Source: Enoplosus armatus
Taxonomy: Eukaryota; Chordata; Actinopteri; Centrarchiformes; Enoplosidae
Direction of reading: 5' to 3'
Length of the DNA: 64,000 nt
Assembly: GCF_043641665.1 (NCBI RefSeq)
Contig: NC_092185.1
Coordinates: 27,371,135 to 27,435,134 of the forward strand
In this document: in pieces, positions 1-13,625 of the stretch
Position numbering within the stretch: the stretch's first letter is position 1
Layout: the number at the start of each line of letters is the position of its first letter
Notes under the pieces: generated by a model
Seen by the model: only the letters and a program-made list of their open reading frames with translations
Told to the model about the DNA's origin: nothing
Databases searched by the model: none
Program-made: the position numbers and the translations under genes

Positions 1-2647
1 TAAGTATCAGATAACACAGTTCTTTGTAAAAGTCCTAGTAAATGACAAGGAAATGATTTGGAAATGACAGAGCTGTAAAATAAAGCATTTACCTTAGTAC
101 TACTTTGTAGTGGGACTCTGCCAGAATTCAATATTATTGAATATAGTACTTCAGTTGATTTATATTGAGATGATATGATCATATCATGTTATTGATTTAC
201 AATATTCTGCGGTCAACATGGATGACTCCAAGCACCTTTGAATGAAAAACGTTCTCTTTTTTGATCCACAGTGAACTCACTTCTGTGCTTCGAACATCAG
301 TTTGACTGAGCTAGACAGTTCAGTCTTGACCTTGTAAACATCAGTTAACAAAGCAATCTCACCTCAAGGTCCATTTAGTAGCTCTTTTGGAGCTTTTGAC
401 CACATTGCACAATCAGCAGATTGAGTTTACTCAGACACCATGATGTTCAAACTTGCCATGATTGTTGATCAGTTTGGATTAATTTATAAGTACTTTTACA
501 TACATTTGCCTCTTGGTGATAATTGATATTAGAAAAATTGAATATTGTGATGTTGAGTTTGGGCATGACGCCCAGCCCTACTTTGTATAAAGTATTCAAA
601 TGAGAGACAAGTGTACATTTACCTTTGTAAAGATGAAGATAACCCTAACCCTCATGTACAAATCTCACTGTCACATCAATCAGTGGCAATCATTAAAGCC
701 AGAAACAGAGTCATTGGCAGTTGGTAATACTGTAAATTGTCAGATAGTGCCTGGAGAATTCATTTAGCTCAGTTGAAGAGAAAAGAAGAGACGGACCATG
801 GTCCTTATAGGTATATTTGATCGTAGTATTTTAGTTTGCTGTTGCTCAACACTTCCTCCATCTGTTTCACATTCAAATCCCTCAGGAATTGGGTACATTC
901 TCCTCCCTTTCCCTGAAGGTCTTTTTATTTAACTTTAAATCAATCAAAGTGAATTCTTCTGAGAGAGAAGATTATTGCTGTTAAAAAGGAAACTCAGAGT
1001 ACTGAGAATGACATTGACTGATGGAATAATGCTGTGGAAATACAAAAGTACAAAGTTGCCATGTTAGTGCTATGTCAGTGTAGTATATTTACGAGTCATT
1101 TGATTTTTCTATGAATATTTTGCTATTATTTCACACCCAGTCGTTTGAGAATTTATAGTATATACCAAAATTAGGTTTAATCTAGAGGCAGACTTGCCAT
1201 GCTTTTATTTTGGAAGAACAAACCTGATTGAACTGAAGTGTGAACTGAACTCAGGATTTATACAGCAGTATTGTTAGACTTGTTCCAACAGATGACTGTT
1301 TTAAGTTGTATTAAAAAGACAATTCATTAGTGCGTTGGACCATGAGTGAAATGAGAGAAGCTAAAAATTATTTTAAAATAGTTTCTCTTACAAGAATACT
1401 TGAAATCTACCTTAAATCCCTCTGTGCTCTGCATTGTGCTGCAGATATCCCTGTTATACTGAATGTATGTTTATGAGCAGCATCTGTTAATACCCAACCT
1501 TCCTTAAAATCCTTCCCTTTAATCCATATTTTGTGTCTTTTCCTGTACTCGCCCCCTCTCTAGCACAACTGGTATTAATAACACACCAACACACAGTGGA
1601 TACCCTGAGGCTCGAATTCATCCCCTCTCATCTATCCACAATAATAACTCATAGCTTTAGATTTGCACCACATTGATTTTTTCCTCCTGTTCTCTGCAGA
1701 GAAGCCATTCATAGGAGGCTGCAGTCTGAAGAATAATATTTCATTTCCCACCTTGCTGCTGAGAGGAGCAGATTTCTACTGAAACTGAAAGCACAGCAGC
1801 CTCTCACTGTGAGCAGTGGTTAGTCTTCCTCAGTCTTTCTGTCTTCTGATTCAAAAGCAGAAACACAGTGTTGTTCATAGTCAAATCCCTGCAGATTCAC
1901 ATCAAAACAGCAGTATATTTTTACAGTATCACACAGCCATAATATAATTTGAATGAGAAATGGGTGATATACATTAGTTGTGCCATATGGTTTTTGTCTG
2001 CTACAGCATACATATCTGCTGGAAATAAGAGGACCTGTGCTCCCTTTAAAAAAAAAAGGGGGGGGGGGGGCAAACAGATATTTCATAGTTGTTGGTGTCA
2101 CGATAGCTCCCTGTATTTGCATTAACCAGTCAGAATGCTATCATTCTCTGTCAACAACAAAGACAACAGTATTTGCATAAAGCTGTAACCCCCACTGTTA
2201 TTTGTTTGCTGAAATACCACGAAGACACCGCATTTGAACAATAACCTACTTTAGCTTTCTAGCTAATGTTTTCTTCTTCTATGCAAACAAACCCTGTCAC
2301 ACATTGGTTTGATGAACAAGCTTTCAAACAAATATCCACCAGGGAAAAGTATACCACTAACACCAGTTTACAGGCTAGAGAGCTAATTAGCTAGTCAGCT
2401 GTGGCACACTGAACAGCTTAAAAATGTACCTGCAAATATCAACATTGTTCAGTTTACATGCTAAATCATGTAGTTGTTATTCTTAAACACCACTGCTAAC
2501 AAAACACTGTCTGTCCTTAGCTGTTAAGCTACATTTAGCAGCACCAGTCTGTTTATTAGTTTGTTGAGAGGCTAAATTATTGTAATTATTAACTTCTTGA
2601 CTTTTTTATTTTTAAAGATGAATGATGAATTTATTTTTAAATAAGTA
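1..2647. other. Intergenic, no gene recognised
   Basis: AT-rich sequence with no long conserved ORF and no exon I could assign. It contains an A10 run abutting a G13 run at 2048-2070. A short aaccctaaccc at about 640 is too brief to be a telomeric array. Confidence 0.5.
2048..2070. repeat. Homopolymer junction A10-G13
   Basis: Ten A residues run directly into thirteen G residues. It may be a slippage-prone or assembly-sensitive site. Confidence 0.9.
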
Positions 2648-2650
2648 CAT

Positions 2651-2725
2651 GAATGGTAAATTATCTCACTTATATTGTGCTTTTCAACCTTCACGGTTCC
2701 CAAAGCGCTTTACAGCTAAGTCTCA
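2651..2725. repeat. Dispersed repeat with AGCGCTTTAC core, copy 1
   Basis: Shares ttttcaaccttcacggttcc and caaagcgctttaca with the longer copy at 13394-13625, so it is a fragment of the same dispersed family. Similar sequence is common in fish genomes; the class is not clear to me. Confidence 0.7.
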
Positions 2726-2910
2726 TTCACGCTAAGGGCACGAAGGATTCAATCTTGTGATGTTTTCTTAGGGTAAATCACAGCAGCACTGCCACATGGT
2801 AGCAGCCAGCGTCCTGCTGTGAAGGGGAAGATAAGTTTAAATATCAATTTACACTTACCATCCACCCCCTCTCTGATCCAGACAACCCCCTAAAGTGACA
2901 TCCTTCAGTG

Positions 2911-4198
2911 GGTTTCATTGTCCTTGAGTAAAATCCAGTTTAATTTCACTGTAGTTTTAATCAGTGGAAATGAGTCCAGTTAGTGTATATGCTTGGCCGT
3001 TCATTTTTTTCCCTTGCAAACTTCTACAGTTCAATACACAGTCTGCAGCTTTTGGATCCCTGAAAACAAAATAAGCTAAATCACAGAAACAACATTTGAG
3101 CATAGAGTCTAGTGGTTTCAAGAGGAAGTGAAACCTGAAATCTTGAGTGTGTTATGCTGGTCGGCCTGGCTCTCTTCTCCTCCACATTGTTCCCATTCCC
3201 TGTGCACTAGAATTTTACTGAAAACATTCATTTTACAAACTCACATTAGACCTTACAGTTTTTGCACTGTGAGCTTTTTGAAATGTATTTGTACTAATAA
3301 CACAAGGTACAAAGTTTATTTTATGTACAAAGAAAAAAAAGGACAAGGCATACTAATTTTGTAAATATGTTTTATGTACAAATTTGAACTTCCAAAGTAT
3401 TGATGACTGTGGATTTTGTTTAGTTTGATGATTGTTTTCTTAATAAATAATAAAGCTTTATTTATCTGCCTTCTCCCTGTTTTGAAAATCTGTTTGTCCC
3501 ATGTATGTTGTGATTCTTTTGATGGAGAGTGGGAGAACACAAGACGAAGAATATGAAAACACAAGATCAGAGCTCTGGTGTGAGAGGAGAGAGAAGAGTC
3601 ATGACAAAGTGTAAAGGCTGCTGGTGTCCTCTGGCACTACACCAAATTAAAGTGTTGGACAGACCAAACCATATTCTAAAGATTTAGCTATTCTGGCAGT
3701 ACTTATAGAGCTTATCATTTACATTTTATTCTGATGGGGGTGCTGGAGGAAAGGCCGTGGGCCATGTCCAAAATGGAAAAGGTTTGTCCTTTAAAGGTTC
3801 TGCATGGAATTTTCAAGAAGTTGTTGTTTTTAATGACACCGATGGCCAGTCAGCATCCTGTTACTCGTGCCAGCATACTGAAGGTGCGAGCAAGCCAAAA
3901 CAGTGAAGTGACATACACCAGACAGACTGATTTACTGTGATTCACAATCACATTTAGAATAACGTTAAGTAATGTTACTATATTTTATTTGGAACATTGG
4001 CTCTGTGATGCAAACTAGCTTATTTGCAAGTTACTTCTTCTAATGTTAAGAAGCAACCAATGCCAGATACATGCTGCATAGCTACGTTACAGCTAGCTGA
4101 CTAAACTTAACGTTACCTTACCCCAGGTTACAGTTAGTGAGTTGTCCACCCCAGCCTTGCATCGGTCTTGGCTAGTAGAAAGTGATTGTTAGTTAAAA
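2911..4198. other. Intergenic, no gene recognised
   Basis: Only short unrelated ORFs. No splice-flanked conserved exon and no repeat that I can classify. Confidence 0.45.
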
Positions 4199-4272
4199 CT
4201 CCTATGCTAACCTTTGCCCCTCCCAAATGGACGATCTTGTTGACAGTGCTGCAGGCTCAATGCGATTGACAC
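4199..4272 (+). mobile_element. L2 LINE ORF2 fragment
   Basis: Reads SYAN and then [12 protein letters not shown], matching the linker between endonuclease and reverse transcriptase of the L2 copies at 25.6-28.3 and 59.5-60.8 kb. It is about 74 bp, isolated, and ends abruptly on both sides. Confidence 0.8.
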
Positions 4273-7200
4273 AAACACCACTCCATATCATATCATATTG
4301 CTCTGTAACTGCTGGATGTGTAAATAAGTAAGATTCAGATTCCTTTCCTTGACAAGATGATTGCTGTAAACAGTTAAAAAGATCTCACAGGCATATTCAA
4401 AGTATGTTTTTACATTAGCTTTGGTTCATATCACACTGGACTGGAACAGGAAGCCACTGATGGAAATTGTGAGCAAAATCCTGAGAACAATAAGAGGCTG
4501 TTGCATTGCTAATGTTTTTTGCCTCTTGTGGCAATTTTATACTGCATATTTTAATTTGCTGCAATATTCTTTACTAACACTCAGGTATTTGAAGCACAAA
4601 AATATGAATAAATAAATGTTCCTCAACCTAAAATAGGACATGCTTTCATCCTCCTCTTCACATTCAAGAGCTACACAGTGTTTAAAAAGTGAGTCAATGT
4701 TTATTCTCACCAGTAAAAACATACAGTATCGAACTTCCTTTAGTTTTTCCAAATCATTTCAAAAATCCTCAGGTCTTCCAAAACACATTCCTTCTCATGT
4801 CTTCTTAAAATTCTAAGGGAACACTGAAGAGTATTTTGGAACATCTCGTCACTTCTGTGCAGTAGCTGAAATCCAACTCCAGAAACCGATTCAACTCGAA
4901 ACAAATGAATCTCAGAGATTTCCACACTCAACTGTCTCCTCACGGCAGCTCTTTTAACAGTTGGACAGGGGACAAGTGCAAAAGACTTATAACACCAGCA
5001 AATACTGTGCAGTACCACAGAGACAATACAATGCATCAGTCATGATGCATCTGTGTCCTGCAGAAAACCTTGTTCATCCATTTTGAGCCATTTTTTTCAT
5101 ATTTTCATTGATAAATATCAAAAATGCAGGTGTTCGAGAAAAAAGGAATTCAGTTTCTTCTTCTCCAGTTCTCAATTTGGAGGTTTTGGGGTTCAGCTTC
5201 TTATTCAAATGGCACTTTGGCAGTGATGGTTCCTGCAGGACACACTGCACACACGGCTGTTCTGTGCTTCTCCTATTAGTCCGATAAAAAACACAAACAG
5301 CATGAAATAAAATATTTTCCCATGACTGATGTGATACCAACAGCCAAGTAGCCACAGCTCTAATGTTACAATTTCTGTTCCACATGTTCCTTCAACACTA
5401 AAACATGCTACTGGAAATACAAAGGTGTGCATGTGCAACTTGAGATGGTAAACTGTCATATGTGCTTTTTAATTAAATCCACAGAGCATGCTCCCAAATG
5501 TGTTTCCTAATGCTTTTACATTGAGTAAATTATTGGAAAACGTCATTTAAAGCTCAGCAAAGGTCTCTCAACACTTGGCACTCAGAAAAGGCAAAAGTGA
5601 GAAGTAAGTCATTTCAAAGGTTTTTGGGCACGTGGTTTACAGAGGCTCCACCAGGCACCAGCAGAGATCTGTAACTGCATCTCACCATGAGACTTAGAGC
5701 TATTTGGCCGCATATTGGATCCAGCCTACATGTTTGTTCTTTATTTACGCCTCCAATACTATTAGTTTTTAGTTCCTCTATATACTGCATCCTTCAACCC
5801 CTGCATCCATGACTTTCATGACAGTATTGAAGACACATGATTATTTTGGATATTTTCCTCGTGTTGAGTCTGTGTTTTTAAAATGTGAGCTTGTTCACAG
5901 TCTCTCTGGATCACTGAACAGTTAACATTGTTAGTTAACATCACTGCTGGTCAGATATGTTCACTAGTCACTATGTAGCCTACTATATAGTGTGTTTCCT
6001 GTGGTGTAGTGTTGTCTGATGGTTAAATGAGAATGATTACACCCTAGTGGACTCATTTATGTCACACAATATAGTCTACTATATAGAACTCCCTGTACAG
6101 ACAGTCTGGGTGAAATCCAATCACTGTGAACAACACAGCAATGACAGGTTTGAGGACTGGTTTGACTCTTAGAAGGTAACACAGAAGTGAATTCCCCAGT
6201 TGAAGCTGAGCAGTGTAATGAGTATTTAGTAATAGGTCACTTCTATGGTCAAAATAACCTAATGAACACACATTTGTATCCATGTTTAGCTCCATATGCA
6301 GCTGTTATTGTGTGAACTGTATATTTTCTTAAGGACCTCATGGAGTCCGTTGTCATTACTACAATATTTCTGATGCATCTGCAGAGCCTCTAATATGACA
6401 AACACCAGTCAAATAAAACTTGAAACTACAAATACAATTTAGTATTCCACTGAGAATAGAGGAAGTCCCACATTAAAAAAATAATGTTTCCAATCAAATG
6501 CTGGTGAGCTAAATATTTTCTTGGTGTATACTTGATGTACTTATCCACCAATAAATATAAACCCATAGAAAATGTGTCTGTCTTTTCTTAATGTAGATGA
6601 TAAATAGACGGCAGTTTTAATTAACCCTAACCCAAAACTCTCAAACTCAATCCCTTCATTAACATTGTATTGGTGCAGATGTGGTTGTAATACTAGTAAA
6701 TATAGTCAGTGTGCGAAGTGCAACCTGAAATAAGAACTTGATTTAGGTTCACAGGAAACTTTGATCCTGTTTTCATTTCTGTCTTTATACCAGAATGGTT
6801 TAGTAGTGAATTCCATGACTAATAAGACATTAAAGAAACATGGCCTCAGAAGATAGACACACAAACAAAAAACACTCATAGGTTTGTGTGAGTGCTCCAT
6901 CAGTTAAGGATGGTCAAAGCGTCTGTCTGAGTAGCATCACATCCATTAGGAAGCATCAGATGATCATCAGATCTCTTTGTGTAATAACACCTGGGTGCTT
7001 TGCTGTTGGCTTGTTAACCACGCTGCTCAGGACTGATTCAGAGTCTGTGAGGATCAGCTTGTTTTTGTAAGGATTGGTCCTGTGTGGAGCTCCAGCCGCA
7101 GCCAGCTGCTGATTGCAAAGTGGAGTCTCAGAGATTCTCCTCCAGCCGGCAGTCTTTTCTCAATGGACATCAACACCTGAAAGATACAGAAAGACAGGAG

Positions 7201-8100
7201 GGAGACGAGAAAGATTAGGACTATCATCAGTCTACACTGGTTGTCTGTCACTGGTCATGTCTGTGTATATATTTATCCTAAGCAGGTTAAGTCAGTCTGA
7301 TAGATCAACACAGCAGTCACCACAGCAACAGTTAGGTGTTTCTGATGCATTCAATCTGTTTGTTACAGAAATCCATGCATGGTTCCCTTAGTATCTGTAA
7401 CAGATTAAAAGTCGGTTCAATAAAAGACACAGAAGCTTAATGGTTTCTTCCTTGTTGCCCATGTGGTCACCCCAGGTTAACTGAATGTTGTCTGGATGCT
7501 GCTGCCTCATATTGTGGTTGGACTACGTCTCCACAGAAAGTGTTTCAGAAGCTGAGCATCTTCAAGCTATCTGTTCTTCAGCACACACATTTCCAAGTTT
7601 GTTCTGAGTTTGTTTACCAACATTTTTTTGTTTTATAGCAGGTTGAAAATATGCTGGTTGCCCATTTATAGTGGATGTGCTAACAGTATGTCCCAAAAAG
7701 TGAATATCAGAAGACAAATCGTAGCATTCCTTCTCTCTTCCCTCAGAGCATTCATTTACACGAGTTACAATGAAGGCTGTAGTGATGAAAAGAAACATGC
7801 AAATGAAAATTATTATTATTATTAGAAACAAACATGAAGCAATCAGCCTTTTATTAATGAACACAATATCTGATTACTGTAAAACAAACAAATAGTGGAC
7901 GGATGTTGTGGTTTATGCTCATCAATGAAGTAATTCATTACTAAAGGCAAATTAAATGTCTTAGTAAAACAAAGAAAAGTTTAAATGTGTGTTTGGCTGC
8001 ATTTACCTCAAAACTAACATCCATATGAACACCATATCCACCTCTCTTCTGCGCATTTTTGTTTTGTCGTATTATATCACTTCATGTTCTTCTTAATTCT
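4273..8100. other. Intergenic, no gene recognised
   Basis: Several ORFs of 60-100 codons on both strands, none with a motif or family I recognise. No tRNA-like or long repeat structure was seen. Confidence 0.4.
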
Positions 8101-8124
8101 TAATAAATGAAGTAGTTGGCTAGC

Positions 8125-8203
8125 ATGAAATACTCAGGCAGGGAGTTCCAAAGCTGAGGGGCACAGACCAAAAAGGCCCAGTCACCTTTGGTAACAAAGC
8201 AAG
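8125..8203 (-). mobile_element. LINE ORF2 C-terminal scrap, inverted
   Basis: The minus strand reads GDWAFLVCAPQLWNSLPEYF, the APxLWNxLP motif near the C-terminus of Jockey/CR1/L2-group reverse transcriptases. It lies in opposite orientation to the neighbouring fragment at 8243-8500. Confidence 0.7.
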
Positions 8204-8242
8204 TGGTTGGAACAACTATTTAAGCAATACAGGGAAAATTAT

Positions 8243-8500
8243 TCATGCTTTTATTTCCTCATGTCTGGACTATTGTAATCCTGTTTACCTGCCTTTAGTG
8301 CCTGAGATGTAGCTAAACTTCAGCCTGTACAGATCTCTGCAGTCAAACTTCAAAGGAAGACCAAACGTTCTTCTCACTTCACCCCAGTTTTAGCCTCCTT
8401 GCCAATGGTTACCAATTTCTTTTAGATCAATTTTAAAACTAATTTTACAAGGCTTTATGTGGTCAGGTGCCAGAGTACATCAGTGAACTTTTAACCAATA
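8243..8500 (+). mobile_element. Degenerate LINE reverse-transcriptase C-terminal fragment
   Basis: Reads HAFISSCLDYCNPVYLPL and, after stops and a gap, SSHFTPVLASLPMVT, corresponding to the RLDYCN and [13 protein letters not shown] motifs in the post-palm region of CR1/L2-type LINEs. It has several stops and is clearly dead. Confidence 0.75.
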
Positions 8501-10338
8501 AGCAGGTTTGTAAAGAATAGTAGTATCAATAGAATCCAGTACACATACCTATAGCAAGCTGCCCTGATCTACTATACTATGAACTTTTAAGTGACAGAAC
8601 TGATGTTAATGTATTCTGTATTGTGTTTCCTCATAAAAATACTTGATTTGAGGAATGTGTGCTGGGCTATTTTGTTTTAGGATCTTGTTAACAGGACAGA
8701 AGGAGGAAATGTGGGATGGAAAACTAACTTTCAAATATGATTTTAATATCTATATCTTCAGGTGGTTCCTCTGAAAACACACCATGGGAGCATGAATCAT
8801 TTTCTCATACAGTTTCTTCTACTAACTCACTATTAAACTGCCTCCTCCTAAGATTTCTCTCTCCTCTTCCTCTTCAAAGGCTGACACTTTAGCTTTATGG
8901 GATTCTCTCTCTGTAATATAATCTTGACATGTTCTTAGCCAGCCCTCTGGTACAACTCTTAATCCCTAATGACTCACAAATGCATGGATGGGTGAGCACA
9001 CTAGCACACATCATGGACACACAAATGCTGACAAACCACCCACTCCGAGTATTCAGATAGGAATAAACATGACCACAAAAATAAAATTAGATGAATGTTT
9101 GTAAGCAGCGACCACACTCTATTCTGAAAGAAATGTTTCTTTAGTGTCAGAGTTACAACTCAAATAGTTTGTGTGCAGTTTAATGCACAGATCCAATGAA
9201 TATAAAAATGAAATTTAGATATATTACAATTTGAGATAGGGAGAAAGATACTTCACTCACACACTCATATGCCTCAGTGCATATCACTTGGCTAAGCTTA
9301 CAGTTGGGTTTCAGGACACCGACTAAGCTGCTGTCATGCATTAACATAAGAAAGTGCTCTGCATTAAAACTGTTAAATATTGTGATGCCTGACTAGAAAA
9401 GTAGCTTTGAGAGCAGAAGCAGTGAAAATTTGAGTAGGATTATTTGTGAGTGTGTGTATGGTGCAGTTGAGATGACAGGCAGACTTTAAAGCAATCATAT
9501 TCACGAGTGATCTTAACCCTCTGTGAACACTGACAGGGCTTCTTAACCCTAAAGCTGTTGCAGTCACAGACCAAAACATTTTACTTTTTTTACCATGGAA
9601 TATTTTAATCTGGACTCATGCTATGGGACAAGTATCAGTGTATGTTATGTTTCCTCTTGTACCAGTTGTTTTTTCATTGGCACAGTCCACAGGATATGTA
9701 AATGGTCAAAGGCACCATAGCTCCGGTCTCTGACTCCGGGTGAGGTTTAAAATCCCACTGACATTTGTGAAGCTTAGCAGTCCTTTAGGTGGGCACGGAA
9801 CTTGTTTTATAGTCGCATGTTCCATGTTCCAATCATATCTCACCACAATGAATCTCTAATGCTAGGTAGTCCATGTCAACATTTGGGGCCCTACTTTAAT
9901 GATCTATAGTGCATGATCTAAAGCAAAATCTGGAACGCGGCTGTCCAGGGCTCAGGTCTCAGGTTTTGTTGGTCTCAATAATTCACCCAATAAAACACAA
10001 TTTCTTCATAGCTGTAGAGAGGACAGGCCTAAATGAGGTGATGTAAGGACTTGCGAACATCAGAGCTTCTGTACTAAGTGTTTTGTCAGAGCGGTTGATA
10101 TCAAGTGATTGGTGCATGGAGATCTGCCTTTTTTTCCCTCTGCTCCTCGCTGGACTGTTACAGTGCGACTTCGTCTCCTCTCCCTCACTGCAGTAGGCTT
10201 TATTTTGCTCCCAGCCTTCATCCCCTCACAGAGAATGTCAGGTATTCCACTGAATTGCGGCGACACAAAGTTTTGCACAACTGACAGTAACTTGTGACAG
10301 ACTTAGAAATATTTGTCAAAATGCATACTGTAACAAGA
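8501..10338. other. Intergenic with low-complexity and an old repeat
   Basis: No gene recognised. Around 9890-9970 (ggggccctactttaatgatc) resembles a dispersed fish DNA-transposon-derived repeat, but I could not find its ends. Confidence 0.35.
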
Positions 10339-10346
10339 GTCTACAG

Positions 10347-11526
10347 CAGGGGTCTCAAACTCAAATTGCCTGGGGGCCGCTGGAGGCAGAGTCTGGGTGA
10401 GAATCAGGTATTCCACAAAAAAAGCTTTGCTAAAAAAAAATCCAAACTTCTCAAACTACATTACTAACAGTTATTTAACTTCAATGGGTTCTTCTGAACA
10501 CGAACGTTCCTTCTTAACATGGCATCTCTTGCCTACTCCTTGCTGCCAGAAACCTGGCAGCGCTTCCTCTCACATAGCTGAGCCGAACAGAACAGCCCGG
10601 TAGCAGTCGCCTTTCTTTTTGCGCTCGATATTCATGTCTTTCATGATGATATGAACATCATGACATTTGTAGATGGTAGAAAGTACCGGGTTAGTGAGCG
10701 CAAAAAAAGGCGAATTCTACCGTGCTGTTGTTGTTGTAAACGTCGTCATAGAAACAAGTGAAAGCATGAAGCCGGGACAGTGGGACGCCATTATCCCATG
10801 GAAGCGTTATTTACTGGCTTTTATTTTCTATAATAACTCCATGGATGCAGCAGGAGCATAGCGGCGTTGTCTAATCAAATATGTGGTGTGGCACAGCAGC
10901 AGGTACGCCTGGTTCTGTTTCATTAATGTCACACACTGTGGAATCACATGCACGAGCCTCATTTGCTGTCACACAGTGCGCCAAACATGGATGTAAAGGT
11001 CTTTTAACGTCCGTTTGTACGTCTGCTATACTCATTAGACCTCAGTGAGAATTACGCACAGGTTCTCCAACAGCTGATCAGTACGCACAGCTGCTGTGGA
11101 TATTTGGGGCGACTTTACCCAAAATTCATCACGTGTTTCTGCAAACCGTCACCACTGTAAAGCGTCCGTCATCATTATTATTAAACATCAGAAGAACGAT
11201 AAGTGATGTATTGACAGAGCTCGCGTTGAAACAGACTTTACAAAGTGCTTCACAATAATTAAACTAAGTGATCATTAACGGGGAGATGATGCTCAAATTA
11301 AAAGAATGATGCTTTATTAAGGTTTAATAATGCATCTTTGAATTTTACAGAAAGCTGTGTAGCAAAAATAACAACACAATCTACCGTGAGGTGCGCACAT
11401 TCTCAGCGCACATTGGACGAACAAAAATCGCGGGCCGCACTAACATTGAACTTTTATATCAAGGTGGGGGCCACAAAATATTGTCCTGCGGGCCGCAATT
11501 GGCCCGCGGGCAGATTGAGACCCATG
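10347..11526. mobile_element. hAT-type nonautonomous DNA transposon with 8-bp target duplication
   Basis: The left end CAGGGGTCTCAAACTC and the reverse complement of the right end, CATGGGTCTCAATCTG, are imperfect terminal inverted repeats. The identical octamer GTCTACAG flanks both ends (10339-10346 and 11527-11534). An 8-bp duplication and CAGGGG-type ends fit the hAT superfamily. The 1,180-bp interior has no transposase ORF and is CpG-rich at both ends (ggccgc, gcgggccgc). Inferred to have been moved in trans. Confidence 0.83.
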
Positions 11527-11534
11527 GTCTACAG

Positions 11535-13393
11535 CCATGCCAGCAGCTCTGTGCTCACAATGACAATGCTAATATGCTGATGGTTAGATATAATGTTTAC
11601 TATGTTCACCATCTTAATTTAACATGTTAGCAAGCTAACATTTGCTAATTAGTAGTAAACAGAAAGTAAAAAAATATATATATATCATTAGTCCTGCAGG
11701 TATTTGGTCATAAACCAAAGTATTGGACACACTAAAATGTTATTGAATGCTGATGATGACGCTAAAAGTCAAGAGGCTTAGCAAAGTTATAAGAATTCAT
11801 CCCGAGGGGAACATGAATGTGAGCCAAAGTTCATGACAATCCATCCAATAGTAGTTGGACCAAAGCGGTGGACCCACTGACCCACCGACTGACCAACTGA
11901 CAGACAGACAGCGCAGCTAAAAACATATACTTCACCTGTAGACCTACTTCAGAACATTTTCAGAAATCTGCTTTATAGAGACCTGTACCTCGGTTGATGG
12001 AATTTGTGCAGCTCACTTTCATTCCTCGTGTTACAAATAAATTATTAATAATATGAGCAAAATCTATTTTAATGGGTTATTAAGTCTTTGCCTCATGTCC
12101 TGTTTTGATGATGAATAAATTATACCCATAAAAAAAAGTGAGGCAAACACTGCCTACACTGAGCAGTCAATTCTCAATTAGCCAGGATCAGTAGAGACCC
12201 ATGGGAGAGGTCGCTGTTACTGCTGCTCTGAGAGCTGGAAGTGGTACTAAATTCCAGTATGATCCACAATCAAGCATTACGTCACAGCTAAAACAAGATA
12301 AGGTCAGGAGAAATTAGGACAAACTGGAGATAGGAGAAGACATAATATTGAAGACATACTATTTAAAGTAGTGTATACACAGGAAGTGAATGAATGAATG
12401 AATGAAAGACAGAAATACAGGAGCTGTAAGTAAGACGAGATGGATCTAAGAGGAGCAGGCTGCTCTGGGAATTCAGTTTCATAACATGAATTTTTGAAGG
12501 GGCAGGGGCGAGTGAAATGGCAAGGAGGGGGCTGACGATGTAGAAGTGGATGCATCACTGGGTATGGATGTAGGATATTTATATGCTGCCGTTGCACTGC
12601 ACAGGTTCTCTCTACACTTAGGGAGGACAAGGAGAACCTAACCTCAGGAAAAAAGCTTCTTCACTGTTTTACCTTAGAGTAGACTGGTCATTGTGTGCTC
12701 CTGAACATACAAACAATAATATGGGCTAATTACAGTTTTAGAATTTCACTGTCATATCATGGCTTATAAAATATTGATTGTGAATTTGGGTAACATTGTT
12801 AATCCTTATCAACCATGGCAAGAAACAAAAAGTAAAAAAAAAAAAAATGGACTGAGAGACGGAGAAAAAAGGAGATTTGTCATCAAGTCATATTATATTA
12901 AGTTACACTCACTAACTAAAAACAAAGAGTTAGGGCCTCATTTACAGTCTGTAAATGGTTCTACCTTAAGGTACATGCACTAGCAACCCCATTTCCACAT
13001 TTAATTTGCATGTAAATGACAGACTAACTTAACAGCAGGCTGAAAAGCAGTGTTTTGATGCCCTCTCTGGGCCAAAGTTTCAAGCTTGTTTCACCTCTGA
13101 CTACATCCAAGCAGTGGTTGGGTATGATCAGAAATGTGATCTATTGCACCTGTAACCACACCTAACAGTGATGTCACAGGGTCCTGGAGTACACATGTAC
13201 ATCACTGCAGCAAGGTGAGAAGTTGAACCACTGGAAGTCAGCAAAAACAAGAATCTCTGTGGGTGATAAGTTTCCCTTGAAAGCAAAGGTCTAAAAAACT
13301 GTGACTGATCTCTGGCATCCATGACAGTATTTTACTTACAGTAGAATGTAGAGTTGCTGGAATTTTGAAGATCACTTTGAAAGGTGTACACTG
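11535..13393. other. Intergenic, no gene recognised
   Basis: No conserved ORF. Short A-runs and TA-rich stretches only. Confidence 0.4.
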
Positions 13394-13625
13394 AAATGGT
13401 ATATGGTCTCACTTACATAGCGCTTTTCAACCTTCACGGTTCCCAAAGCGCTTTACACTCACACATTTGCAAGGTGCTGATCTCCATCGGGAGCACCTTA
13501 GGGTTCAGTGTCTTGCTCAAGGACACTTCAACATAACAGAGGGAGCCGGATTGAACCCCCAACCCGCTCTATCCTGCTCTACCTCCCGTGCGACAATGCT
13601 AATCACTGTGCCACCAAGCTGCCCA
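13394..13625. repeat. Dispersed repeat with AGCGCTTTAC core, copy 2
   Basis: The longer copy of the family also found at 2651. It contains tagcgcttttcaac, gcgctttacactc, cttgctcaaggacacttc, gccggattgaacc and a final gtgccaccaagctgccc. I recognise this layout as a high-copy fish repeat of uncertain class. Confidence 0.75.

Noticed and set aside
640..655. aaccctaaccc, and similar words near 6625 and 17835
   Set aside because: One or two units only; not an interstitial telomere array.
4740..5459. Overlapping minus-strand ORFs of 84-103 codons
   Set aside because: Different frames overlap, no conserved motif, no exon-like flanks I could defend.
7562..7864. 100-codon ORF with hydrophobic start
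   Set aside because: The Ile/Phe-rich part comes from an ATT repeat read in frame; an overlapping ORF on the other strand has the same origin.
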